This document shows, piece after piece, positions 53,225 to 64,000 of a stretch of 64,000 bases of DNA. Under the pieces are notes generated by a model. That model searched no databases. It was not told the DNA's origin and saw only the letters and a program-made list of their open reading frames with translations. The DNA lies in the NCBI GenBank assembly GCA_946902875.1, contig OX336345.1:9703395-9767394 (forward strand), written 5' to 3'. The position numbers were made by a program, and so were the translations under genes. Numbering within the stretch: position 1 is the stretch's first letter; every line of letters starts with the position of its first letter. This stretch comes from Nematopogon swammerdamellus (Eukaryota > Arthropoda > Insecta > Lepidoptera > Adelidae).

Positions 53225-53286
53225 TACTCATTTAACTGCTAGTCACTAAACTCTAGTGAAGTGTCAGTCAGCGATTGCTTTATCCA

Positions 53287-53648
53287 AACTGACACGGTTG
53301 GCTACATCACCTACTACATCCGTGATGTCAGCCTTGGTAAACTAGGTGCCATGTCAGTGCCTCCCTTCGGTCATGCCGGCTACACAGAACTGGACGGAAA
53401 ACACGAACTATTTACTCGGCCACTTCAACCGACTTTTCATTCAATATGGTGGTACCAACCCGAATGGTCTAAACCCTACCACCTAGTAAGGTAAGAACGG
53501 ACGGGACCTACAGTTTTACGTGGAATCCGAACCACGGTCAGCCTCCAACGGTGGAGTGGTTACCCATCCAAGTACTGACCGCGCCCAGGTGTGCTTGTGA
53601 TCACGACTGACAGTCGATCGACCGCACCACTGAGCGACCGAGGCTGAT
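53287..53648 (-). mobile_element. SINE family A copy with 5S-like block
   Basis: Near full length on the minus strand. The 5S-like phrase (inverse of cccatccaagtactgaccgc) is at about 53564-53590 and the A-box-like end (ccactgagcgaccgaggctg) at 53625-53645. The 3' end with actgacacggttggc is at about 53287. Confidence 0.82.
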
Positions 53649-54115
53649 AGATAACTTGGCGACTGATTTAGTGTTCACCATAGACGTATAAGTAATTATT
53701 TCTCTATGATGTCCACTTTTGATCATCCGCCTCTCCAGTACCTGTCCAATCGCCTCGGCCTTCAGCGGCTACGGAACTAGATTTGTTTTCGCTGAAAATG
53801 TGCGCCACAACGAATTGAACTGCACTGAACAGAACAGGCACACATTGTGCCCTGGTGTTATCTACCGAATCCTAAAATCTTACAACTGAGAACAAAATGA
53901 TAAACATTACTATCTTGATACCACGATAACAATGGAAAGTACCATAGAAATGACTGCGACGTGAAATGGCTGCGGAATTTGCCATGTTTATGTTTTTCTG
54001 ACTAAATGTTACAGATTCGCCTTTCTTATCTTCTTCTCTACATACAGACATACCTACTCGTATTATAAATATTCAACATCTGACATTTCTATCGGCTTAT
54101 ACTAGGGCTTATATA

Positions 54116-55170
54116 CAGGGTGGCCCAGTTATAGTGGTCCAAAAATTTTTTTTAGATGTAGGACATCTTGTTGACTCATTTAAAAAAAACATTAGTTCCG
54201 CGAAAATCAATAGTTTAGAAGGTATGATTTTTTTAAACTTTTTTTTTAATTTCTCTATTTTAGTCACATAAACCGCTCTAATTGGATATCTATTCCACAA
54301 AATCGAATAAAATTTGGTATGGAAGTAGAGGAGACATGTAGCTAGTACGTAATGAATAGTTTTTAGGTTTACTCCTAGACTGTACTGTTGCTATAGCCCT
54401 TTCAGCGAATTTTTGTTCAGTTTACATTAAAATTGATCAATTTTTGAAAAATGACTGTGAAAAAAAAATGTACTACAGAAGATTTGCCCATACCCTTAAA
54501 AACTACCAATACATATCACAATTCTCCAGACCAAAAATTGTAGTGGTGTTACAATTGTAACATATTCAAAATAAACATCATTTGTACAAAGTCACTACAA
54601 TAAAAAGTGAAGATTACCTTAATTTTTAAAATCTTATTTTTTAAAAACATTACTAACCAGTTGTTTATGTGTAGATTAGCGCTGTTGGAGACAGGTTTGT
54701 GAATAATGTGAAATTGTAGTGGAACTAACGTTTTGAAAAAAATATGATTTTAAAAATTAAGGTAATCGTCACTTTTTATTGTAGTGACTTTGTAAAATAA
54801 AATCTTCGGTAGTAAATTTTTTTTTTCACAGTGATTTTTCAAAAATTAATCACTTTTAATGTAAACTGAACAAAAATTCACTGAAAGGGCTATAACAACA
54901 GTACAGTCTAGGAGTAAACCTAAAAACGATTCATTACGTACTAGCTACATGTCTCCTCTACTTCCATACCAAATTTTATTCGATTTTGTGGAATAGATAT
55001 CCAACTAGAGCGGTTTATGTGACTAAAATAGAGAAATTAAAAAAAAAGTTAAAAAAAATCATAACTTCTAAACTATTGATTTTCGCGGAACTAATGTTTT
55101 TTTTAAATGAATCAACATGATGTCCTCCATGTAAAAAAAATTTTTGGACCACTATAACTGGGACACCCTG
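54116..55170. mobile_element. Large foldback transposon, 1,055 bp, with TA target site
   Basis: Flanked by TA on both sides. Ends CAGGGTGGCCCAGTTATAGT and its near-inverse. The inverted arms extend inward for more than 400 bp each with few mismatches, leaving a centre of about 100 bp near 54650-54740; the left arm also carries about 90 bp with no counterpart. No transposase. RNA from either strand would form a very long hairpin. Confidence 0.92.
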
Positions 55171-55289
55171 TATAACTCGAGAACAACCTGATTTAGCTTA
55201 TAGTCAGTCCATAAGAAAAATTTAAACATATTTTTATACACATACATGAATAGATATACTAGTACTGTAAGGGATAAGATAACTACATG

Positions 55290-55380
55290 TCCTCTAAGGG
55301 GTTAGGCCCGCCTTTGCAACTTATCTATTCAACTGTTGAATGTTTCTTGGAGCAATAAAGCATTTTCTGTCTATCTTTTT
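55290..55380 (+). mobile_element. LINE 3'-end-like fragment
   Basis: Reads gtcctctaaggggttaggcc, cgcctttgcaacttatctat and gagcaataaagcattttctg, the common 3' phrase of lepidopteran LINEs. Confidence 0.4.
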
Positions 55381-56900
55381 GAAGTGAAAACTTCTTTAGC
55401 GGCGCTTGGCACTTTTTTTAGATGGGTAAAAAATGTTAAACTCGCGTCAGAACTCGCGTCAGATCCGTAGCCTGATCGAAAAAGCGTAAGATTCGAAACT
55501 TCTTTAGCGGCGCTTGGCACTTTTTTTAGATGGGTAAAAAGCGTAAGATTCGTTGAAATTATGGATGAAAGTTGATTTTTCTGAGAAATAAACTTTTTGA
55601 TGTAAAATAATTATAATAGTTCTGTAGTGTTAAATTTTTTATGTAATATAAATTGTCATGATTGTCTACGATAGCGCAATAAATGAATATTGTATTTTAC
55701 CACATAAATGATAGTACTTTTATACTGATAAATAAAACAATTCGTGCGAAATTATTCCCTAACCATTCCAAAATATTCAAAAATGCACAACGTTAATGTT
55801 TAAGTTTTCACTTCTGCCGGCACGCCCGGAGTGCAACCCGTCCGTTTTTAACCGACTTCCAAAAAAGGAGGAGGTTCTCAATTCGTCTGTATGTTTTTTT
55901 TTAATTTTTTTTTTTATTTTTTTTTTTTATGTTTGTTACGCGATTTCTCCGTCAATTGAGGGCCGATTTAGAAAATTCTTTTTTTGTTAGTTAGGTCATA
56001 CTTCCGAGTTTTCCCGAGTGGTCCCATTTCAATTTTATCGAAATTGGTTCAGTGGTTTTCGAAAAATCAGCATAATACTATGGTGTGTGGTTACCTTCAG
56101 CAAAACTTGTGATGTGGTCGTTTTCGGCAATTTTCAGTTTGATAAATTAGTATGGTGTGTGGTTACCTTCAGCAAAACTTTTGTGATGTGGACTTATTCA
56201 GCAATTTGCAGTCTGACACATATGGCGAATAATTCTGTACCACTTCAATCGATTTCGATTATTCGATTTCGATTATTCTTTTTTATGTAATATTACTAAT
56301 AATATTACTAAAAAGAATGAAATAAAAACTGTTTTAAAAAATATTAAACTGATTTCCAAAAAACAAAAAAAAAGAACTAAAAAGTATTAAATACCTAATA
56401 TTTTGAAATTTTCTCTGTCCTGTTGAAATACATGAATCGATATACTAGTGATACATATTCGGACCCTTGTTTCATGAATATTCTAAATTTGAAATTTTTT
56501 ATCTTTTCCGACCGGCCAGGTGCGCTTAACTTATTATGGTACGAGTACCATCGCGCTGGTCTGATGATGGAGACAGAAGGTGGCCATAGGAACTCCTAAA
56601 CTACACATGATAAACCCATCCTGTTTGGGCTCGTTGCATTTGTCTTCACGAGCAATTTACTTTAGACCTAAGAGATTCTCAATTCGACGCTATGTTTTCT
56701 TTTTTTGGATGTTTGTTACGCGATTACTCCGTCAATTGTGGGCCGATTTTGAAAATTCTTTTTTTTTTTTATTTGAAAGGGGATAACCCTGAGGTTGTTG
56801 AAGTGAAAACTTCTTTAGCGGCGCTTGGCACTTTTTTAGGTGGGTAAAAAATGTATAATTCGCGACATCGCGTCAGCGTCATTTTTAAAATGAAACCTTA
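55381..56900 (+). repeat. Composite of dispersed repeats
   Basis: The phrase cttctttagcggcgcttggc recurs at 55391, 55499 and 56809. The phrases 'cgatttctccgtcaattgag' (55942) and 'cgattactccgtcaattgtg' (56721) mark two copies of another unit, and 'atggtgtgtggttaccttca' is a short tandem duplication (56080, 56149). A decayed 130-bp minisatellite unit lies at 56550-56655. No gene. Confidence 0.6.
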
Positions 56901-56967
56901 AGTCAATGCATTAAGGGTTAAGTTAGAGTGGCACGGGATCTGCCGGCACTCCCGGAGTGCAACTGTT

Positions 56968-57530
56968 AAGTAGGGTTCGGTAACACGTTTATGTCTGTCC
57001 ATTCTACTAAGTTCTTCAAAATGAATGTAGGGTTCCGTAACAAATGCATGTCTGTCTTTTCTACTAAATTTAACATTTATTTCAAAATAAATGTAGGGTT
57101 CCGTAACAAATGCATGTCTATCCGTTCTATTAAATTTTACAATTTTCAACCAAGGTCCTCCGACGGTTATTTTATAATAAAAGTAGGGTTCCGTAACACG
57201 TTTATGTCTGTCCATTCTACTAAATTCTGCAAGATGAATGTAGGGTTCCGTAACAAATGCATGTCTGTTCGTTCTACAAAATTTTACATTTATTTCAAAA
57301 TGAATGTAGGGTTCCGTAACAAATGTATGTCTGTCCGTTCTACAAAATTTTACAATTTTCAACCAAGGCCCTCCGACGGTTATTTATAATAAAAGTAGGG
57401 TTCCGTAACAAATGTATGTCTGTCCGTTCTACTAAATTTCACAATTTTCAACCAAGGTCCTCCGACGGTTATTTTATAATAAAAGTAGGGTTCCGTAACA
57501 CGTTTATGTCTGTCCATTCTAATAAGTTCT
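56968..57530 (+). repeat. Minisatellite based on GTAGGGTTCCGTAACA
   Basis: About nine units share agggttccgtaacaaatgca, tgtctgtccgttctac and aaattttacaattttcaacc in two alternating lengths (roughly 57 and 95 bp). Long open frames on both strands here are artefacts of the repetition. Confidence 0.88.
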
Positions 57531-57890
57531 GCAACATCACCTACAACGTCCGTGATGTCAGCCCATAACACCGGGTAAACTAAGTGCCATGTCAGTGCTT
57601 CCCCCTTTGATCGTGCTGACTACACTGAACTGGTCGGAAAACACAAACTATTTACATAGCCGTTTCGACCGACGTTTAATTCAGTGCGGTGGTACCAACC
57701 CGGGCAGGTTAAACCCTACCACCAAGTAAGATTAGGAGGGAAGGGACTTACAGTTTTACGAGGAATCCGAACCTCGGTCAGCCTCCAACGGTCAGCGGTC
57801 ACCCATCCAAGTACTGACCGCACCCAGCGTTGCTTAACATTCAATAGCGACAGTTGACTGTCTACACCACTGAGCTATCGAAGCTGACAT
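57531..57890 (-). mobile_element. SINE family A copy with 5S-like block
   Basis: Minus strand. 5S-like phrase (inverse of cacccatccaagtactgacc) at about 57798-57820, gcttaacattcaatagcgac beyond it, and the A-box-like end ccactgagctatcgaagctg at about 57868-57887. The 3' end is truncated where the minisatellite begins. Confidence 0.82.
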
Positions 57891-58091
57891 GGTCCTATTT
57901 TAATTGGGTCAAGATCGGATTGGAAAGCGAGGCGGAATCGCGAGGCCGAAGGCCGAGCGCTTCCGCCGAGTACATTAATAGCAAAAAATTACTAAAAAAA
58001 ACTGTGAAATAAAAAAAAAGTTTTAAAAAACATAAAACCGACTTCCTAAAAAAAGTAAAACTAAAAAACTATTTAAGATAAAAATATAAAA

Positions 58092-58302
58092 ACCGCCTTC
58101 AAAAATATATGAAATAAAAACCTAAAAAAAAAACGAACCCTAGAGTTGAAGGCGGTGCTAAAGCAAGCAAAAATGATGCATGAAAGAAAACATGAGTGGA
58201 TGATAATATCCTTTGTGATTTGTGTAGCCTTTTTAGCACCGCCTTCAACTCTAGGGTTCGTTTTTTTTTTAGGTTTTTATTTCATATATTTTTGAAGGCG
58301 GC
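58092..58302. mobile_element. Foldback MITE
   Basis: 211 bp with arms of about 72 bp (accgccttcaaaaatatatg... and its inverse) around a spacer of about 68 bp. Non-coding. Confidence 0.85.
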
Positions 58303-58309
58303 ACTGAAG

Positions 58310-58410
58310 CACTGACATGGCACCTAGTTCACCCGGTGTTATGGGCTGACATCACGGATGTTGTAGGTGATGTAGCCAACCGTGTCAGTTTCCATAAAAA
58401 AAAAATTGTA
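58310..58410 (+). mobile_element. SINE family A 3' fragment
   Basis: Contains gcactgacatggcacctagt, gatgttgtaggtgatgtagc and gtcagtttccataaaaaaaa. Joined to the preceding MITE. Confidence 0.75.
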
Positions 58411-58635
58411 CAATGTGCGGGATTATTGATTATTGATATATTAGGTATTGATGTTGATATGGTACTGAGTACGTGCAAAAAACAGTCGATAATCCTCTAC
58501 GACTCTGTGACGTCATGTTAATTAATATATTGATGCAATTAAGGAAATTGATTAGATACTCATGTTGGATTCCTATCTACTACCTACGATACACAGCCCC
58601 GCTCACAACAACGTTACCATATTAATTTATTATTA

Positions 58636-58790
58636 ATTTATGTAATCCGGTATGGGTGGCTGAGCCAGAGGCCCCAGAGCACGTTCTCCGACCAGCCAAT
58701 ATCATCTCCGAGAAGGTACCGGAGACCTCCCTTTGGATTGATGGCTTTACTGAACTAGAGGAGAAAACAGCCATATTGATCATGTGTGGT
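58636..58790 (-). mobile_element. SINE family B fragment
   Basis: Shares ccggtatgggtggctgag and accagccaatatcatctccg with the copy at 15695-15935, in the same orientation. Confidence 0.6.
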
Positions 58791-59334
58791 TTCGCAAGTA
58801 GAGGTGATTTTGGCTCTGTTGACTGCACCTTTGCTGCAGTCCACCTCCCAGACATCACCGGTACAGCCTTTGTTAGCTAGGGTGTAAGGTTAGTTAGGGT
58901 GTAATCGAACCGGATAGAACAAATTGTGACAAGTTCGAGCGCAGTCTAACTGTCATATGAATGATCAATAAACAATACAATACAACAGAAAAATAATGTA
59001 CTAAGAAATTGTATACATTTCTTGTCACAGAGTTCTTGTACACCAAAGCAAAACAATTCCTCAATCTGTGACCAAAGTTCCAAAGTGTCTACGTGGAAAG
59101 ATGTGGATTTCCACCGGCCGACGAATGTGTTTCCCTAAACTTTCAAGCTTTCGAATAAAAATAAACGTTCATTTAATTTTTATTTAATTTCAAGCGTTAG
59201 TCTAGAGTCCTGTACCGTTGTAGTCCGCCGATCCTCCTTGGAAATCCATTCCGATAGTAACATTGGCTGGTGTGGCGAGATATGATTAAAAATAACTGGG
59301 CAACTGGGTTTGGGTTTTGATCGATGCACATTTT

Positions 59335-59485
59335 GACCACTAAAACGTTTTGGCAACTAGGTCTTTTGATAACTAGAAATGTTGACCACTTAGACGTTTT
59401 GGCAGCTAGGTCTATTGATAACTGGACATTTAGACGACTAAACGTTTTGGCAACCAGGTGTTTTGATAATTGGTCGTTTTGAGTA
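59335..59485. repeat. Short tandem array of about 49 bp
   Basis: The phrase cgttttggcaactaggtctt recurs with changes at 59346, 59395 and 59443. Three units, quite diverged. Confidence 0.75.
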
Positions 59486-62400
59486 TTGTACATAAAATTC
59501 ATGGCATTTAGCACGTGGTTTCGTGAAGGTGAAGTAGATTTGACTATGTCGACTACGCCATTGGTCCTGACTCCGGAGACTGCTGCTGTCTCCATGCTGT
59601 TTTTTCATCAAAAATAAACGATATCGAAAATTATCGAAAACAGAATTCATTATTACTTATGTCATATTTCTAACTCGTCGTTTTGCGTACCTGACAAATG
59701 TGTAGGTATAGTCACCGATGTCACACTCATATGAATTCTGTTTACCTACATTAGCCAACGTAATCCGAAGATGCCGGCACACGACACAGTTGGTATGTTC
59801 AATCGCACTTCAGGCATGTGTGTGGTTGACGCTAAAGAACTTGTAGCCCTTCCTTTAGTTAGTTTTGTCGTTAAGTCTATATGATTACGTGCAGTGACAG
59901 GTGGTGTGACAGTGTCGTGAGACGCTTTGTGGTTGAACTCGATGAGACAAAACACATGCGATGCAGCTGCATCATGCGTGCCTCTATAGTTCACTATAAT
60001 TATATTTCCATTGTGAAAGGCTTCCACTTCCACTACTGTATACAATTCAAGACAGTTTCGTGCTGCTTCGTTCACACAAATAACATTATCTGAATGTTGT
60101 TTGTGAACATGACGATAATGTGACAGCTGCTAAATAAAAAAGCCTCCATAAAATCAGAATCAAATCTATAAATCAAATACCTCTTAACATTAGGTAGAAA
60201 TTAGGCTTATTAAATAAAGTTAGGCGCGTACTGGGAATCAGAGCATAATTCTTCTGGGCTCAATTGAGCCTTACTATCATTTTCTACTTGTTTATTATTT
60301 GTCTCTACTCTTGGGTACGTCGAAGTGGAACCACGAGAAATAGGTCTCCCTCGTGGTACCACTAGTGGGACAAAATAGTGGGTCCACGAGAAAACAGCGG
60401 AAAATTCCGCCAGTTCTATTTCAATGCGAAGAAGAACCTGACGAAAAAACTTCACAAGCCACAGTGATTTGTTAGTACCTTATAAATATTATAGTCGATA
60501 TATCTACAACACAAGTATGTCTAACTATTTAGGTAATCGACGTATAACCGCGTGGGAATTGTAGATTTTTGTGATCTTTGCTGCCTTCCTTTTCACCTAC
60601 CCAACCTAGCATCCTAAATTTAAGTGTCATGTTGTCGGCGTTCTCCAATAAAGAATTTATCCATCCTTCTGATCTCGTCTCTTGTTACACTATTGACATA
60701 ATAGATACTTACTCTATTTTGTCAAGATCCTAAATTCCGCATTCAAATGGAATGCGCTTACATAGCGTGAATTTGCATTGTACAAAGAAAGACACACTCG
60801 CGTGCTTATGAATGGAACTTTAGCTGAATAAATTGCCGCCAAGATTCAGCGCGCAAGCAAACGCAAGTAAATAAACACAGTTGTTTGGACACGGAAAGAG
60901 GCGGCGCGTAGCTATTATGTCGGCTCGGTTGGCGTTGTCGTCGGCGCAAGTAACATTGTATTTACGAAAATTACGCAAAAACGTCTTCGGCGGCTCGCGG
61001 TCATTTCGCATTTTCGTACTTTCATAATGGCCACATTGGTTTAAACACGAAACTAATTCGTTCGAAAGTATCGTTACAGCAAAACCTCCGTTGGTGTAAT
61101 GTTGACATGAACGTACTTGTCTGTCAGTATATGTTTTAAATGCACGCGGCTGTCCATGCGCCTCGTGTTTATGTGACTAAGAGTTTAATAAATTATTGTA
61201 CATAATAAATAGGGTATGAAGGTATCGGAAGTATCGTTATCGTCGTATTTTCGACAGATATTTGCAAAATTTCCGTCGTGACGCTTGCTCAAAGGAATTT
61301 CCGTAAGTGTAAAAGCGTCTTTATTTCGTGGTTCCGGGCCACAGAATCCGCGGACGACGACGATTGCGTCAAACAAGGCAGTGTGTAATTAGGTAATGCA
61401 GCAATGTTAGCTTTATTTACCTACATTTCAAGCAAATACGGACCGTTCCACTTTGCTAGTTTCGCCACGCGAATATCTCTGATGATGAGGATTGATTAAA
61501 ATTATGTTCATATGATCAGGTAATGAAGTCATCAATATTAATATGTCGTTTCAGTAATGCACATGAAAATGCTAATACAAGATGCATTTATGGAACTAGG
61601 TGAAGACGCAATGACCTGCATGAACCAAATGTATACCTAATGATTGTGCTCTTTAAAATTGGCTAGGCGAGAAATATACATAATATGACTGTATTTACGA
61701 TATGTAAATTACATAATAAAATATTATGTATTTATTTATAATTATGTATTTATATCTATGTATTTATAAATACATGCACTCGTATTAATAATTGCCAATA
61801 GAAAGTACTCATACAATTTTCCTAAATAATTATCATGCAAAATTAATTTATTTTATTCCACGTTAGGTCTTAAGGGTTTTCGTAATATGGTGTTCTTCAT
61901 TTTTGTACAACTCGTACGTAGCCAGGGTCTGATTAACGATCTTGCTCACACGAGGCTTAGATTTTCGTAGAGCCACTGTAATTCGTGATGGACATGGAAA
62001 AGAAAGTTCGCAGTATGATCTCTACGTTAGCCCCCGCGACGACGGCAGGAATCCTCACTCAGAATTCTCGGCATCTCCGACGGCTCGCGAATTTTGAGTA
62101 TTTTCCGCACTGCGCACGCCATATGTTGCGCCCCTAAATCCTAACGCCCTAATCGGCCTATTGGTAAATCAGGCCATGCACGTAACCCTTGTTCATACCG
62201 CGCGGCCACCACCGCTCCTCCGGTGCTGCGCTGCGAGCTGCGACCGACTGACTACACTGCGTCGCATGCCTGAGAATGATGAGACGCATCAGACGCCCAT
62301 TCCTGGGTATACTTTTGTTCATGGAACTGGAACATCCATTCTTCTTCACTGAAATTGTGCCATTTCCGGAACCGGAACAGGTTTTCCATTCGTGACAAGG

Positions 62401-64000
62401 AATCGATTGTTGATATATTTTTGAAAAGGTTCGGTTAGGTTAAATTATTTAACAAAACTGCGGAATTGCTTAAAGTCAATGACTGGGGTGGAAGAATTAA
62501 CTCACATATAGGAACATTCCTTATTTAGCAACCAATTGCGACAAAATAATTTCAAGCTCAATTATGTTGGAAACCTCGACCAAAGAAGAATAAAGGTATG
62601 ACCCAATTATTCCAGACCGTTTTTGTTTCATTTCAGTTTCTTTTCTGAGAAATTCCCATACAAGATTGCGTCCACTGTCAGGGAAAGTGACTCGCGTGCA
62701 GCGTACAGTGAATCGCCCGTGTATGTATGCAGATAGTGGCAATTTAATCGCACGGCTTATTGCACTTACCTAACCAGGTTATAACACTTTAAGACCGGTT
62801 TGACCCTTGTCAAACTTTCAATTTTTTCACTCCTCGAGTTACTTTCATCGATTGCTCAACTTTCACCGCAAACTTTAGATCTTTCGATCTTCCTGAACGT
62901 TGTCGTCTTCGCTGAACGTGTCGGTCGGCACTAATAAAGTTAATTGCTAGGTATGTCTGCACTGCTCTACAGTACAAACACTTCCTTAGTAGGTAGTTCT
63001 GAAATGCTTCTTGTCTTTGGAAATTGGAAATAAAAACTTATGAAAAATGTGCAACCTTTACTAGTGAGATTGCTTCTAAACACTCTCACATTACACAACT
63101 TATATCCAACGCCCGAAATTGAAAATTCCTATTTATTGCGTAAGAGATTTGTAACTTGTTACATTTCTTTACCAATTATTCAGTTTCACAAAATTACTGA
63201 ATTAATGTCTTCAAATCTAAATTCCTCTATTGTCATTAGTCCGGTTCGGAGTTCGGTTGACTACTGAGATTTTTTTCCCCATTAGTGCGATCTTAAAAAA
63301 TTAACCGGACTACTGGGAAAGAAAAGTCTAATTAGTACGGTCTCAAAATATATATGTGTTTATTTTTGGTGCATATATTTAACTTAATTTATTTTATTAT
63401 ATTTGTTATTTAATTCATTTTACTTCCAAACAATGTGTGGTATATTTTTGAAATCGCCTTTTTGAGCTCTTGACAATGATACCCCACTAGATGGAGGTTG
63501 AAGAAAAACTATTTTCCAAGTTTAACATAATATGGTACCTAACCGCCGCCATTTCGAATTTTTGAAAAAATGTGGTACTCTGACACTTACGCCAGTGCAT
63601 TTAGTAACTGAACCAACATTTTCAAGACATTTTTTATTTTGTTTCTCATTAGAAAGGGTCCTCGACAGAGTCCGCCATCTTGGATTGTTTTTTTTTTTCA
63701 ACCGCTCATAACTCGCGTTTTTATTATTCCACAGTAATCAAACCGGAGTCGTTGGACTCGTCAAGATTTACTCTTTAACTAAGTATACATGAAGTTAATC
63801 TCTCTGATGTACTGGAAAAATGTTATCAGCGTCCAAAGTCGGGTCCACCGTCGCGACGGTGCCCAGCCTTCGTATAGTTCTATCGAGAGCACGGTGCAGG
63901 TAGTGTAACCAATGGTTTGTACGTGCAGCAGCCAGCCTTCGTGAGGGGTGCGGCCGCGTGTGGGTGACTGTGCACTCGCCGGAAGTGAATACGCCGGGCG
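59486..64000. other. No gene or recognisable element seen
   Basis: 4.5 kb to the right edge. No exon that could continue the gene starting at 51014 and no clear mobile element were recognised. A minus-strand open frame at 60210-60455 has no family I know. The extreme right end (63830-64000) is GC-richer and could be near an exon or promoter outside the window. Confidence 0.4.

Noticed and set aside
56898..57571. Repetitive protein with repeated VGFRNKCMSVRSTKF units
   Set aside because: Long frames occur on both strands because unit lengths are near multiples of three; no start context, no homology.

Overview
The window reads as nuclear DNA of a lepidopteran insect (a moth or butterfly). The evidence is its split genes with GT-AG introns, Helitron-type ends (TC...CTAG inserted in AT) of the kind common in Lepidoptera, a DD37D maT transposon, mariners, several SINE families, LINE fragments and many dispersed repeats ending in GGTTCCGTA-like or CACTTGGCCGG-like stretches. 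There are no bacterial features, and I saw no functional tRNA or rRNA gene and no CRISPR array.

The protein-coding content is a cluster of kainate-type ionotropic glutamate receptor (iGluR) genes, assembled here exon by exon with consistent splice phases. Receptor 0 (+) contributes only its last two exons (1702-2444). Receptor 1 (-) is complete: 15 exons between 26332 and 3476, predicted 902 residues. Receptor 2 (+) is complete: 17 exons between 28303 and 47652, predicted 960 residues. A fourth gene (+) starts at 51014 with a signal-peptide exon ending in the same splice phase as the first exons of receptors 1 and 2; its other exons are not visible before the right edge. Receptors 0 and 1 are tail to tail (about 1.0 kb apart). 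Receptors 1 and 2 are head to head (about 2.0 kb apart, with CpG-rich patches). Receptors 2 and 3 are in the same orientation.

Receptors 1 and 2 each have a signal peptide, an amino-terminal domain, the S1 and S2 halves of the glutamate-binding domain, M1, pore loop, M3, M4 and a short cytosolic tail. Key ligand-binding residues are retained. The pore is unusual: both have Thr at the Q/R-site position. In the M3 gate motif, usually SYTANLAAF, receptor 1 reads SYTANMSTF (Thr at the Lurcher position) and receptor 2 reads TYIAQLAAS.

Introns and flanks are packed with mobile DNA. Receptor 1's intron 8 (8 kb) holds a nearly intact RNase H-bearing LINE, an RTE fragment and a maT transposon with TA target sites. 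Receptor 2's introns hold a short non-autonomous relative of that transposon, a mariner, an inverted minisatellite, a complete Helitron with an internal tandem array, and several foldback MITEs. A SINE family with a 5S-rRNA-like promoter block inside a tRNA-like head occurs in several copies. The right-hand 13 kb (51078-64000) shows no further exon, only repeats, including a 1,055-bp foldback element.
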